Shown: positions 1-7,137, counted from the stretch's first letter. The stretch is DNA of 8,245 nt from Synergistota bacterium (GCA_021161545.1 JAGHAJ010000029.1:1-8245), one strand, 5' to 3'. Made by a program: numbers and translations. The notes: generated by a model not told the origin, from the letters alone.

Positions 1-266
1 ACAGTCTTCAGGGCTCTACCAGCAACTGCAACAGCAACATCTTTCAATTTCGTACCAACCTGTTCCTCCAATGACTTTTTCACTCTATCTACAACAGATG
101 ACACAAGCGCTATATCGTGTATCTGACCATCAAGCATGCTCCGCACCTTGTGTTCACACTGCTCAAGATGCTTCACAACAAGAACATCACCATCCATTTC
201 TGCAATAACACCTACCACACTTCTTGTACCTATATCGAGAGAAAAGACATGCTTCGCCCTTGCCAT
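1..266 (-). CDS. FtsA-like (actin/Hsp70-fold) ATPase domain protein, N-terminal fragment
   Basis: Only the first 88 codons are in the window; the rest lies beyond position 1. The protein opens with a phosphate-1 type motif of the actin/Hsp70/FtsA fold, 'FSLDIGTRSVVGVI' at residues 8-21. It then has 'HKVRSMLDGQIHDI' (39-52) and 'AVAVAGRALKT' (78-88), both of which I recall as signatures of the clostridial proteins annotated as 'cell division protein FtsA' or FtsA-domain proteins. These are distinct from canonical FtsA encoded beside ftsZ, and to my knowledge their role is not established. The ATG at 266 is preceded by AGGAG with a 6-base spacer. That SD overlaps the mutS2 TAG stop, so translation is probably coupled to mutS2. 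PilM-like or SHS2-domain relatives are possible alternatives. The family call is fairly sure; the function is unknown. Confidence 0.75.
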   Translation of the reverse strand, partial: MARAKHVFSLDIGTRSVVGVIAEMDGDVLVVKHLEQCEHKVRSMLDGQIHDIALVSSVVDRVKKSLEEQVGTKLKDVAVAVAGRALKT

Positions 267-272
267 AGAAAT

Positions 273-277
273 CTCCT
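273..277 (-). promoter_or_regulatory. Shine-Dalgarno site of the FtsA-like gene, overlapping the mutS2 stop
   Basis: AGGAG on the minus strand lies 6 bases before the ATG at 266 and shares two bases with the TAG stop of mutS2 (276-278). This supports the chosen start and suggests that ribosomes finishing mutS2 re-initiate here. Confidence 0.7.
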
Positions 278-2627
278 ACCTTTCAAAGTACACTATGGTA
301 ACTCCGTCTCCACCTTCAGCCAAATTACCAAGCCTATAACTCCTGACATACGGCGTTTCCGAAAGAATATTATGCACTTCCCGTCTCAATATACCCTCTC
401 CCTTGCCATGAATAATGGTAACCGAAGGATAACCAGCTCTGTAGGCCTTGTCAAGAAAACTTTTAACCGCATCAGACGCCTCATCCCTCATCATATTTCT
501 AATCATTATGGAAGACGGCACATTTACCGGTTTTGATACTTCCACAGAAACGCTCTTCTGATTATCCGATTGCACACGTGGTTCCTCTTCAATAGCCATC
601 AAGTCCTTAATATCAAATTTTCCTCGCACATTCCCGGCAACAATCCACACCTTCCCTTTATCTCTATCCACCCGCTCTACAATCCCCTGAACACCAATAC
701 TCCTTAATGCAACCCTCTTGCCAGGCACAATTTCATCTACATTCAAACTCTTACCTTCAAAAGCCTCTCTCTCTGAATGCCCAAACCTCTCTGCCTCGTT
801 GGAAAGTGCCTTAACTATGTCTTTACCAACTGCATAGTATTTTTTCGATGCACCGTCTGATACTTTTTTCCAGTATCTGTCTATCTCTTTTGAAAAATCG
901 TCAAGCAACCTCCTCGCCTTTTTGGATATATCTCTTTTTATATCAACCTCATACTCCCTGAGGTATCTTAGCTTTTCCCTATACTTGACTTTGAGCCTTT
1001 CTACCTCCGCTGCATCCTCTGAAAGCCTTTGTTTCTCCTTGCTAAGCTCCTCTTTTACCCTGTTTATCTCGTATATTATATCATTGAAACTGACATTATA
1101 ATCCCCCATAAAATCCTTTGCCCTCTGGATAACCCTATCTGGCAAACCAAGACGCTTTGCAATAAAAAACGCATTACTTCCACCCGGGATACCAATTGCA
1201 ATACGGTATGTAGGTCTCAGAGTCTCCGGGTCAAATTCAACAGAAGCATTCTCTACACCTTCTGTTTCAAATGCATAGTGCTTTAGCGCAGGATAGTGAG
1301 TAGCAATAAGGGCAAGTATATCCCTTTTATAAAGCTCTTCAAGGATAGAGAGCGCCAAAGCAGAACCTTCCACCGGGTCTGTACCAGAACCAAGCTCATC
1401 CAGCAAAACAAGGTCACTGGTATTAGCATTTCTAAGTATATCTACTATGTTGTTCATATGAGAGGAAAAAGTAGAAAGATTCTGTTCTATGCTTTGCTCA
1501 TCACCTATGTCTGCCCAGATTTCCCTAAATGGATAGATGTAAGAACCATCATCTGCAAGTATAGGTATCCCACTAAGTGCCATAAGAATATTTACCCCAA
1601 CAGTCTTCAGTGAAACTGTCTTGCCTCCTGTATTCGGTCCAGTTATAATAAGATGCTTAAAGCCTTTGCCTAAATATACAGTAATCGGCACCGCGCTTTC
1701 ACCAAGTAACGGATGCCTTACATTTCTAAGATAAAACCTCCTCTTCTCCACAATCTCCGGAATGATAGCACCTTTCTCAAGTGCAAACTCTGCCTTTGCG
1801 AAGATAAAGTCAAGTTTAGAAAATATAGCCTCGTTAGCAGAAATATCCGACTCCTTTGCGAGTATCCTAAACGAAATATCTCTCAAAATCCTCTCAATTT
1901 CCTTTTCCTCAAGTGCCTTTAGATCTTTCAACTCATTATCAAGCGCAACTATCTCCAATGGTTCCATGAATACTGTCATACCACTGGATGACTGGTCATG
2001 AATAACACCCGGAAAGATATTCTTAAACTCCCTCTTCACAGGCAGTACATACCGACCGTTTCTTATAGTGTAAACAGCTTCCTGAAGATACGGCATGTAT
2101 CTGGAAGAAGTAACCATACTCCTTAACTTTCTATCCAACTTGAGCTCAACGCTTTTTATCTCCTTTCTTACCCTTGCAAGTTCCACAGATGCAGAAGACA
2201 TCACCATACCATCAGAGGAAATTGTTTTCTCTACAAGCCTTACTATATTAGGGAAAGTTCGTAGCCCACTTACCACTGACCTTAGCATAGGAAACTCTAT
2301 TAGCTCTGCAAAAAAGGATTTAAATCTCTCCGGGGCTACCAAAAATTCTTTGACACGAAGTATATCCTCTCCATCCATATACCAGCCCGTTTTTACCCGC
2401 TCAAGATAAGGACTAACAGGTACTATACCATTCCAAGAAGGTAAAGACTTTGTGTCCAGTACAGATATTGCTTCTTTAACCAAACCATACTCATATTCAA
2501 CATCATGTCTATCACCAAGCGGACGAATATTCCCTACCTCTTTCTTACCCATAGGTGTATGAACGTATCTAAAGAGAATACCCTTTATTTTATCCCATTC
2601 CAGGACTCTTAGAACATGCGTATTCAC
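276..2627 (-). CDS. mutS2: MutS2 family ATPase (endonuclease MutS2 / ribosome-collision rescue factor)
   Basis: A 783-residue protein from the GTG start, matching the usual MutS2 size (about 780-790). Visible in order: a MutS core and long helical clamp region (about 1-320); Walker A 'GPNTGGKT' (330-337); the ABC signature region 'DIGDEQSIEQNLSTFSSHM' ending near 391; Walker B 'LVLLDELGSGTDP' (406-418); the 'ATHY' switch histidine (about 442-445); a charged coiled coil (about 515-590); a KOW-like barrel (about 630-677, 'GKRVALRSIGVQGIVERVD'); and a C-terminal Smr domain (about 706-783, with 'IIHGKGEGILR' and 'GGDGVTIVYF'). MutS2 lacks the mismatch-recognition domain of MutS. Family members bind branched DNA, limit recombination, and in B. 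subtilis act on collided ribosomes. Oddity: the Smr 'LDxRG' motif is 'IMIRN' here. An in-frame ATG at 2672 would add 15 residues, but that places the start 49 bases inside cvpA, has a poor SD and lengthens the protein before the conserved 'LRVLEWDKI'. The GTG at 2627 makes a classic GTGA overlap with the cvpA stop. Confidence 0.96.
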   Translation of the reverse strand: MNTHVLRVLEWDKIKGILFRYVHTPMGKKEVGNIRPLGDRHDVEYEYGLVKEAISVLDTKSLPSWNGIVPVSPYLERVKTGWYMDGEDILRVKEFLVAPERFKSFFAELIEFPMLRSVVSGLRTFPNIVRLVEKTISSDGMVMSSASVELARVRKEIKSVELKLDRKLRSMVTSSRYMPYLQEAVYTIRNGRYVLPVKREFKNIFPGVIHDQSSSGMTVFMEPLEIVALDNELKDLKALEEKEIERILRDISFRILAKESDISANEAIFSKLDFIFAKAEFALEKGAIIPEIVEKRRFYLRNVRHPLLGESAVPITVYLGKGFKHLIITGPNTGGKTVSLKTVGVNILMALSGIPILADDGSYIYPFREIWADIGDEQSIEQNLSTFSSHMNNIVDILRNANTSDLVLLDELGSGTDPVEGSALALSILEELYKRDILALIATHYPALKHYAFETEGVENASVEFDPETLRPTYRIAIGIPGGSNAFFIAKRLGLPDRVIQRAKDFMGDYNVSFNDIIYEINRVKEELSKEKQRLSEDAAEVERLKVKYREKLRYLREYEVDIKRDISKKARRLLDDFSKEIDRYWKKVSDGASKKYYAVGKDIVKALSNEAERFGHSEREAFEGKSLNVDEIVPGKRVALRSIGVQGIVERVDRDKGKVWIVAGNVRGKFDIKDLMAIEEEPRVQSDNQKSVSVEVSKPVNVPSSIMIRNMMRDEASDAVKSFLDKAYRAGYPSVTIIHGKGEGILRREVHNILSETPYVRSYRLGNLAEGGDGVTIVYFER

Positions 2628-3181
2628 TGCATACTGCCCCCCATCAATCCAGTAAACAAAAGATTCTGCCATCCCATAAGATAAGGCTCAACTCCTGAAG
2701 GCACAACATCTTTAACAAAAGCCACAAAATGCGGTAACCATTTCAAATAAACACCAACTATATAAGAGTTATGAATTCCACCTTTCCACGATTCCGGTAT
2801 CGGAGCAACCGCTATTAAAGTTAAAATAAGGGATATCCATACAACAGAGAGCACAAAACCAAAAATCGCTCCACTCAATGCATCAAACCAATCTAAGTAG
2901 AGTGTCTCAACAAGCTTTCTAACCCCCAACCCTGCCAGGTTGAAGAGCACTACCACTACTATGAAGACAAGAGTAAAGGCTACTATACCAGACACTTTGG
3001 GTGAAAGAGAGAATATACCTTGTATGTATATAGACATATTAGCGTCATATCTCAAGGCAAGCCATATCCCTATACTCACCCCCAAAATACCAAAAAAACC
3101 TCTTATAAAGCCTCTTCTCTCCCCGGATATAGTGCTTAATATCATAATTACAAGCATCACTATATCAAACCAATTCAGCAT
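2624..3181 (-). CDS. cvpA: CvpA family membrane protein
   Basis: A 185-residue, strongly hydrophobic protein. Four probable membrane helices are seen at about 5-20, 26-43, 64-87 and 103-127, with a basic loop 'GERRGFIRGFF' (20-30) between the first two. That G-rRGf-R-lf pattern, preceded by 'NWFDIVML', is typical of the CvpA/Colicin V production family (YshB in B. subtilis). The C-terminal ~55 residues are amphipathic and end at 'MGGSMQ'. Family members sit in the inner membrane; they have been linked to colicin V production and envelope-stress tolerance, but the biochemical role is unclear. The position between zapA and mutS2 copies the Bacillus order, although polX is missing here. The ATG overlaps the zapA stop by 7 bases. 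Its SD (GGAGG, 4 bases upstream) is very close to the ATG and is embedded in the zapA codons for 'AEEI'. Confidence 0.9.
   Translation of the reverse strand: MLNWFDIVMLVIMILSTISGERRGFIRGFFGILGVSIGIWLALRYDANMSIYIQGIFSLSPKVSGIVAFTLVFIVVVVLFNLAGLGVRKLVETLYLDWFDALSGAIFGFVLSVVWISLILTLIAVAPIPESWKGGIHNSYIVGVYLKWLPHFVAFVKDVVPSGVEPYLMGWQNLLFTGLMGGSMQ
2637..2642 (-). promoter_or_regulatory. G-run SD for the mutS2 GTG start (also a possible slippery tract)
   Basis: Six G residues on the minus strand lie 9 bases before the GTG at 2627 and can pair with the CCUCC anti-SD with one G-U wobble. They favour the GTG over the in-frame ATG at 2672, whose upstream region (GAGCCTTATCTTATGGG) has no good SD. The same run plus the following C reads G GGG GGC in the cvpA frame. 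Confidence 0.55.
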
Positions 3182-3444
3182 ATCTCCTCCGCTTTTTCTA
3201 CTTTCTTGACAATCTGTCTCATCTTCTTACTATTCTTCTCACATTCATCTTGCAGTATGACCAATTCCTCCCCTATCTCAAACGCAACAAGCAACAAAAT
3301 CTTATCCTTAGATATCCCTTTGTATTTCTCAGAAAATTTTCCAGCTTTCCTTTCTATCATTTCGGAGACCCTCCTCAATTGCTCATCCGGAAGGTCTCCT
3401 TTTATAAGATGTTTCTCACCAAATACGACTATCTTCGCTACCAT
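3175..3444 (-). CDS. zapA: Cell division protein ZapA
   Basis: An 89-residue protein with the ZapA pattern. It has an N-terminal beta-strand segment ('AKIVVFGEKHLIKGD', 3-17), then 'DEQLRRVSEMIERKAGKFSEKY' where the family has a helix contributing to the dimer, then 'SKDKILLLVAFEIGEELVILQDE' (45-67, the conserved 'K-a-lAAlniadEl' helix), then a lysine- and glutamate-rich coiled-coil tail. ZapA forms dimers and tetramers that bundle FtsZ protofilaments at the Z-ring. The size matches B. subtilis ZapA. The start ATG lies inside the last codons of the coiled-coil gene (7-base overlap), with a GGAGAG SD and a 6-base spacer. The chain continues directly into cvpA. The final residue is a cysteine, whose significance is unknown. 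Confidence 0.9.
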   Translation of the reverse strand: MVAKIVVFGEKHLIKGDLPDEQLRRVSEMIERKAGKFSEKYKGISKDKILLLVAFEIGEELVILQDECEKNSKKMRQIVKKVEKAEEIC

Positions 3445-3692
3445 TCAACGCTCTCCAGTTTGTCAAAGATAGATTTTAACCTTTCTGACATCTCCCTCCT
3501 GTCCTTAGAAAGTGCCTCTTTTTCCTCTTCCACTTTTTCCATCTCTTTTAGCAAATAATCCTGAGACTTTTCCATCTCTTCCTTTAAACGAGCATTCTCT
3601 TTCTTCAGTTTATCGTTCTCCTCCTTCAATTCCATGAGCTTTCCTATCAGCTTGTCTATTTTCTCTTCCAAAGTAGTAAGGTCGTATTCCAT
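3438..3692 (-). CDS. Small coiled-coil protein upstream of zapA, ZapB-like candidate
   Basis: An 84-residue protein, almost all helix-forming and heptad-like: 'LEEKIDKLIGKLMELKEEN' (8-26), 'LKKENARLKEEME' (29-41) and 'LKEMEKVEEEKEAL' (48-61), ending 'LKSIFDKLESVEW'. It contains no glycine other than G17, no proline and no cysteine, and is rich in K and E. I cannot assign a family from primary sequence alone because coiled coils look alike. The context suggests a division role: small coiled-coil genes annotated ZapB or ZapB-like sit directly before zapA in several proteobacterial genomes, and ZapB is a ZapA partner in E. coli. In B. subtilis the equivalent slot between pheT and zapA holds rnhC; this protein bears no resemblance to RNase HIII. 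Start: the ATG overlaps the pheT stop by one base (TAATG) and has a strong AAGGAGG with an 8-base spacer. It is surely a real gene; the function is inferred. Confidence 0.8.
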   Translation of the reverse strand: MEYDLTTLEEKIDKLIGKLMELKEENDKLKKENARLKEEMEKSQDYLLKEMEKVEEEKEALSKDRREMSERLKSIFDKLESVEW

Positions 3693-6109
3693 TACTTATC
3701 CCTCCTTATACGAAAACCTTTGCTACTCAACACCGTCATAATTCTATCCTGAATAGCATTTACTTCCTCTTCCGTGAGGGTCTTATCCATTGAGCGGTAC
3801 ACTATGGAATACGCAAGGCTCTTGTATCCTGCTGGCACCTGCTTACCTTTATAAAGGTCAAATAGCCTTACTTCCTCTACGAGCTTCCCACCAACCTTCC
3901 TTATAACTCCTTTTACCTCATCTGACTTAACCGCATCAGGCACAACAACCGCTACATCCCTTACTACAGCAGGATATTTAGGAATAGGTTTTACCACCTT
4001 TCTACTACACAAAGAGTGCTTCTCAACCAGCTCAACGTCAAACTCAAATGCATACACAGTCGGGAGCTCATAGTAATCACTTATCCTCGGGTGCAGCACT
4101 CCAAACTCCCCTATGACCGAATCAGCTACACACAAGGATGCACTCTTTTTAGGATGAAATATTTCACCTTTTGAGGCTTTAAAGGAATACTCTTCTATAC
4201 CAACACGCATCATGAGAAACTCTACAGCACCTTTAAGGTCATAAAAATCATACTCTCGCCGACTCCCTGAAAGGATATCTCTCATCTCATAAGGAACAAC
4301 CACACCGGCTACTTTGAAAATCTCTGTAGGTAAGCCCTCCTCAGTCCTATCTCCATAAAAACACTTACCACACTCAAACAAGGCAATTTTCTGCCTTCCC
4401 CTCCTGTAGTTAAGTTGAGCTGCTTCAAGAAGACCAGGAAGCACAGATGTTCTCATGAAAGACTGCTTCGTACTAAGAGGATTGGACAACATGACACCAT
4501 TCCTGAAAGGATGTTCCTTGCCAAGTTTCCACCTATCCCAGACAAGAGGGTCAATAAAACTGTAAGTGATTGCTTCATTCATCCCGGCAGAAATAAATAC
4601 ACCTTTTATAACATTAAGCAACTTTTCCCTCTCACCTATCCCACCTGAGATAGTGGCAGAAACAGGCATAGTAAATGGTATTTTATCATAACCATAAAGC
4701 CTACCAATCTCTTCTACTATATCCGCCTCATTTTCCACATCCAACCTATAAGAAGGCACCCTAACAGTAAGTCCCTCTCCTTCCTTCTTCACCGCAAAAT
4801 TCAGCGTATCAAGTATGTATATTATGTCCTCCTCCGAAAGAGTCACACCAAGAAGCTTGTTTACCCTATCCACCGTAACAAATACTGAAGTTGGTACATA
4901 TCTATAGCTTGTATCACCAATCCTTCCCGAAACAACACTACCACCCGCATAGCGAGCTATAAGATAAGCAGCTCTGTCAAGTGCAAATTCAGTTATAAGA
5001 GGGTCAACACCCCTCTCAAACCTATAAGAAGCCTCTGTAGACAAACCCAAATGCTTTGAAGTCCTACGTACAGAAACAGCGTCAAACAGCGCAGATTCCA
5101 AGAATATATCTACAGTATTCTTCCCAACCTCCGTATCCTCTCCACCCATAACTCCAGCCACAGCAATGGCTCTCTTCTCATCCGCTATTACTAACACATC
5201 TTCACCAAGTACTCTTTTTCTACCATCTAAGGTCACAAGCTCCTCACCAGGTCTCGCATGCCTGACAACTATCTTATTACCCATAAGTTTATCCATATCA
5301 AATGCATGCAACGGCTGACCCAACTCAAGCATCACATAATTCGTAATATCCACCACGTTGTTAATAGGTCTCATACCTACCTTTAGGAGCTGAATCTGCA
5401 GCCACGAGGGTGAAGGAGCTATCTTGACATTTCTTATTATCCTGCCAAGATACTTAGGACACAAATCCCTATCTGCTACTTGTACATCCAAAGTCCTTCC
5501 ACTACCATCAACTTCAGCCAACTCAAACTTCGGGAGTAGATAGTCCACACCCTTACCAAGCATAGCCGCAATCTCTCTCGAAATGCCCAATACACTCAAA
5601 CAGTCCGCCCTGTTAGGTGTAACAGAAACATCTATTATTACATCCTTCAAACCAAGCACTTCAACTATATCATCGCCAAGTTTGATATCACCGTAAAGTA
5701 TCATTATACCATTTTCACCGGTAGCACTGAATCCCAATAGCTCTTCCTCAGAACACAACATACCTTCCGACTTAATTTTTCCAAAACTCCTGATTTCTAT
5801 CTCCTTACCACCGTATATCACTGAACCCGGTAATGCCACAGGCACGATGTCTCCAACAGATATATTGTGTGCACCACACACTATCTGCTTAAATACTCCA
5901 CCGACATCCACCCTTGTAATAAGGTTATGAGAGCCTTTCATTGGGAGTATATCAACAATCTCACCAGCCACTACATTCTTTGGTAACTCTCCCATAAAAT
6001 CTTCTACATATTCTACCTCTATACCAACCATCGTTAATCTATTCGAAAGTAGGTCAACTCCCCATGTCATACCCGTAACAGATTTAAGCCAATTATAAGA
6101 AAGCTTCAT
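3692..6109 (-). CDS. pheT: Phenylalanyl-tRNA synthetase beta subunit
   Basis: An 805-residue protein of typical bacterial PheT length and full domain order. Seen are: the N-terminal start 'MKLSYNWLKS'; an OB-fold tRNA-binding domain (about 42-153, with 'VVAGEIVDILPM' and 'CSEEEL'); 'NRADCLSVLGISREIAAM' (166-183); the B3/B4 editing region (about 215-385, 'RPINNVVDITNYVMLELGQP', 'AIAVAGVMGGEDTEV'); the B5 domain (about 405-475, ending 'EEIGRLYGYDKIP'); the catalytic-like domain (about 480-690, 'LSNPLSTKQSFMRTSVLPGLL'); and the FDX-ACB anticodon-binding domain (about 708-803, 'KYPAVVRDVAVVV', 'LFDLYKGKQVPAGYKSLAY', 'DKTLTEEEVN'). With PheS it forms the cytoplasmic alpha2-beta2 enzyme that charges tRNA-Phe; the beta subunit clears mischarged Tyr-tRNA-Phe. 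The ATG overlaps the pheS stop (ATGA), with GGAGG and a 9-base spacer, so the subunits are translationally coupled. The gene is intact. Confidence 0.98.
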   Translation of the reverse strand: MKLSYNWLKSVTGMTWGVDLLSNRLTMVGIEVEYVEDFMGELPKNVVAGEIVDILPMKGSHNLITRVDVGGVFKQIVCGAHNISVGDIVPVALPGSVIYGGKEIEIRSFGKIKSEGMLCSEEELLGFSATGENGIMILYGDIKLGDDIVEVLGLKDVIIDVSVTPNRADCLSVLGISREIAAMLGKGVDYLLPKFELAEVDGSGRTLDVQVADRDLCPKYLGRIIRNVKIAPSPSWLQIQLLKVGMRPINNVVDITNYVMLELGQPLHAFDMDKLMGNKIVVRHARPGEELVTLDGRKRVLGEDVLVIADEKRAIAVAGVMGGEDTEVGKNTVDIFLESALFDAVSVRRTSKHLGLSTEASYRFERGVDPLITEFALDRAAYLIARYAGGSVVSGRIGDTSYRYVPTSVFVTVDRVNKLLGVTLSEEDIIYILDTLNFAVKKEGEGLTVRVPSYRLDVENEADIVEEIGRLYGYDKIPFTMPVSATISGGIGEREKLLNVIKGVFISAGMNEAITYSFIDPLVWDRWKLGKEHPFRNGVMLSNPLSTKQSFMRTSVLPGLLEAAQLNYRRGRQKIALFECGKCFYGDRTEEGLPTEIFKVAGVVVPYEMRDILSGSRREYDFYDLKGAVEFLMMRVGIEEYSFKASKGEIFHPKKSASLCVADSVIGEFGVLHPRISDYYELPTVYAFEFDVELVEKHSLCSRKVVKPIPKYPAVVRDVAVVVPDAVKSDEVKGVIRKVGGKLVEEVRLFDLYKGKQVPAGYKSLAYSIVYRSMDKTLTEEEVNAIQDRIMTVLSSKGFRIRRDK
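3701..3707 (-). promoter_or_regulatory. Strong SD of the coiled-coil gene inside the pheT C-terminus
   Basis: A perfect AAGGAGG on the minus strand lies 8 bases before the ATG at 3692. It is formed by the pheT codons for the arginine pair near the C-terminus ('RIRRDK'). This is among the best SD sites in the window and strongly supports the small downstream gene being translated. Confidence 0.8.
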
Positions 6110-7128
6110 ACCCCCATTCCTCCCCCAAATTGTTTCAGGAAATAAAGGTCGTTTTCAAAAAGTGTCCTCAACTCACCAAGCCCATACATGAGCATAGTTA
6201 TCCTCTCCAATCCCATACCAAAAGCCAACCCTACATACTTACCGGGGTCATATCCAACAGATTCAAAAACATGCCTGTGCAGTAATCCTGCACCAAGCAC
6301 TTCAAGCCAACCAGTGTTCTGACAAACCCGACAACCCTTTCCACCACAAACCACACATTCAACATCCATCTCAAGACTGGGCTCAGTGAAAGGAAAAAAA
6401 CTCGGCCTAAATCTCACCCTCAAGTCTCTTCCAAATATCTTCTTTGCAAACTCAAACAGGATACCTTTCAAGTCACTCAAAGAAAGACCCTCATCAACCA
6501 CCAATCCTTCTACCTGATGAAACATCGGAGAATGCGTAAGATCTGAATCCCTCCTGTAAACCTTACCGATAGACAAAATTCTTAATGGAGGTTTTTCCTC
6601 CTTCATGACCCTCACATCCACCGGAGTAGTATGAGTTCTCAACAACACATTATCAGAAATATAAAATGTATCCTGCATATCCCTTGCAGGGTGATTCTTA
6701 GGTATGTTTAACGCCTCAAAGTTATAAAAGTCAAGCTCTATTTCTGGACCTTCACGAAGGGCGAATCCCATACTCGTAAATATATCCAGCATCTTAGATT
6801 TAACGATACTTAAAGGGTGTAGCCCACCCCACTGAGGTATCCTACCAGGCACAGTGTAATCGATCTCCTCACCATCGCTACCAACCATCTTTTCCTTCAG
6901 TTCTTCTTCCTTCTGAGATATGGTCCGCATTATATACTCTTTCAACTCATTCGCCAGTCTCCCAACTTTAGGCCTCTCCTCCGGAGGGATACTACCCAAA
7001 GATTTCAACAGAGTAGATAACTTACCTTTTCTCCCAAGATATTTTGTCCTCACCGCCTTGAGTTCTTCCAAACTGCTCACATTTCCAATATCAACAGAAA
7101 ATTCCCTCTCAATCTCCTGCGTATCCAA
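6106..7128 (-). CDS. pheS: Phenylalanyl-tRNA synthetase alpha subunit
   Basis: A 340-residue, full-length PheS. A short N-terminal coiled-coil tRNA-binding arm (about 1-85, including 'VRTKYLGRKGKLSTLLKSLGSIPPEERP') is followed by the class II catalytic domain. Recognisable parts are 'HPLSIVKSKMLDIFTSMGF' (104-122), 'GPEIELDFYNFEALNIPKNHPARDMQDTFY', the motif 2 region 'VYRRDSDLTHSPMFHQVEGL' (190-209), 'FFPFTEPSLEMDV' and motif 3 'GLAFGMGLERITML' (300-313). A four-cysteine knuckle, C258-x2-C261-GGKG-C266-x2-C269, may bind a metal; such inserts occur in PheS of many anaerobes. The usual 'HPxV' after the catalytic loop is 'HRHV' here (284-287). PheS makes Phe-AMP and charges tRNA-Phe together with PheT. 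The start is TTG at 7128, with AAGGAGG 9 bases upstream; no in-frame ATG or GTG lies between the upstream ktrA stop and the conserved N terminus. No T-box or attenuator fits in the 14-base gap before it. Confidence 0.97.
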   Translation of the reverse strand: MDTQEIEREFSVDIGNVSSLEELKAVRTKYLGRKGKLSTLLKSLGSIPPEERPKVGRLANELKEYIMRTISQKEEELKEKMVGSDGEEIDYTVPGRIPQWGGLHPLSIVKSKMLDIFTSMGFALREGPEIELDFYNFEALNIPKNHPARDMQDTFYISDNVLLRTHTTPVDVRVMKEEKPPLRILSIGKVYRRDSDLTHSPMFHQVEGLVVDEGLSLSDLKGILFEFAKKIFGRDLRVRFRPSFFPFTEPSLEMDVECVVCGGKGCRVCQNTGWLEVLGAGLLHRHVFESVGYDPGKYVGLAFGMGLERITMLMYGLGELRTLFENDLYFLKQFGGGMGV

Positions 7129-7137
7129 AATCCAACC

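Noticed and set aside
117-536. Open frame on the plus strand of 139 codons covering the end of mutS2 and the FtsA-like gene
   Set aside because: It lies antisense to two well-supported genes, has a low-complexity, His/Asn/Thr-rich translation with no family pattern, and crosses a gene boundary. It is a shadow frame.
1029-2409. Several plus-strand open frames of 69-105 codons opposite mutS2
   Set aside because: All lie inside a clear MutS2 coding sequence, show no SD-plus-family evidence and have translations with biased composition.
2625-2672. Longer MutS2 reading from the in-frame ATG at 2672 (798 residues, overlapping cvpA by 49 bases)
   Set aside because: It has a poor SD, and the 15 extra residues (MAESFVYWIDGGQYA) precede the normal MutS2 N-terminus. 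The GTG at 2627 gives a GTGA overlap, a G-rich SD and the usual family length.
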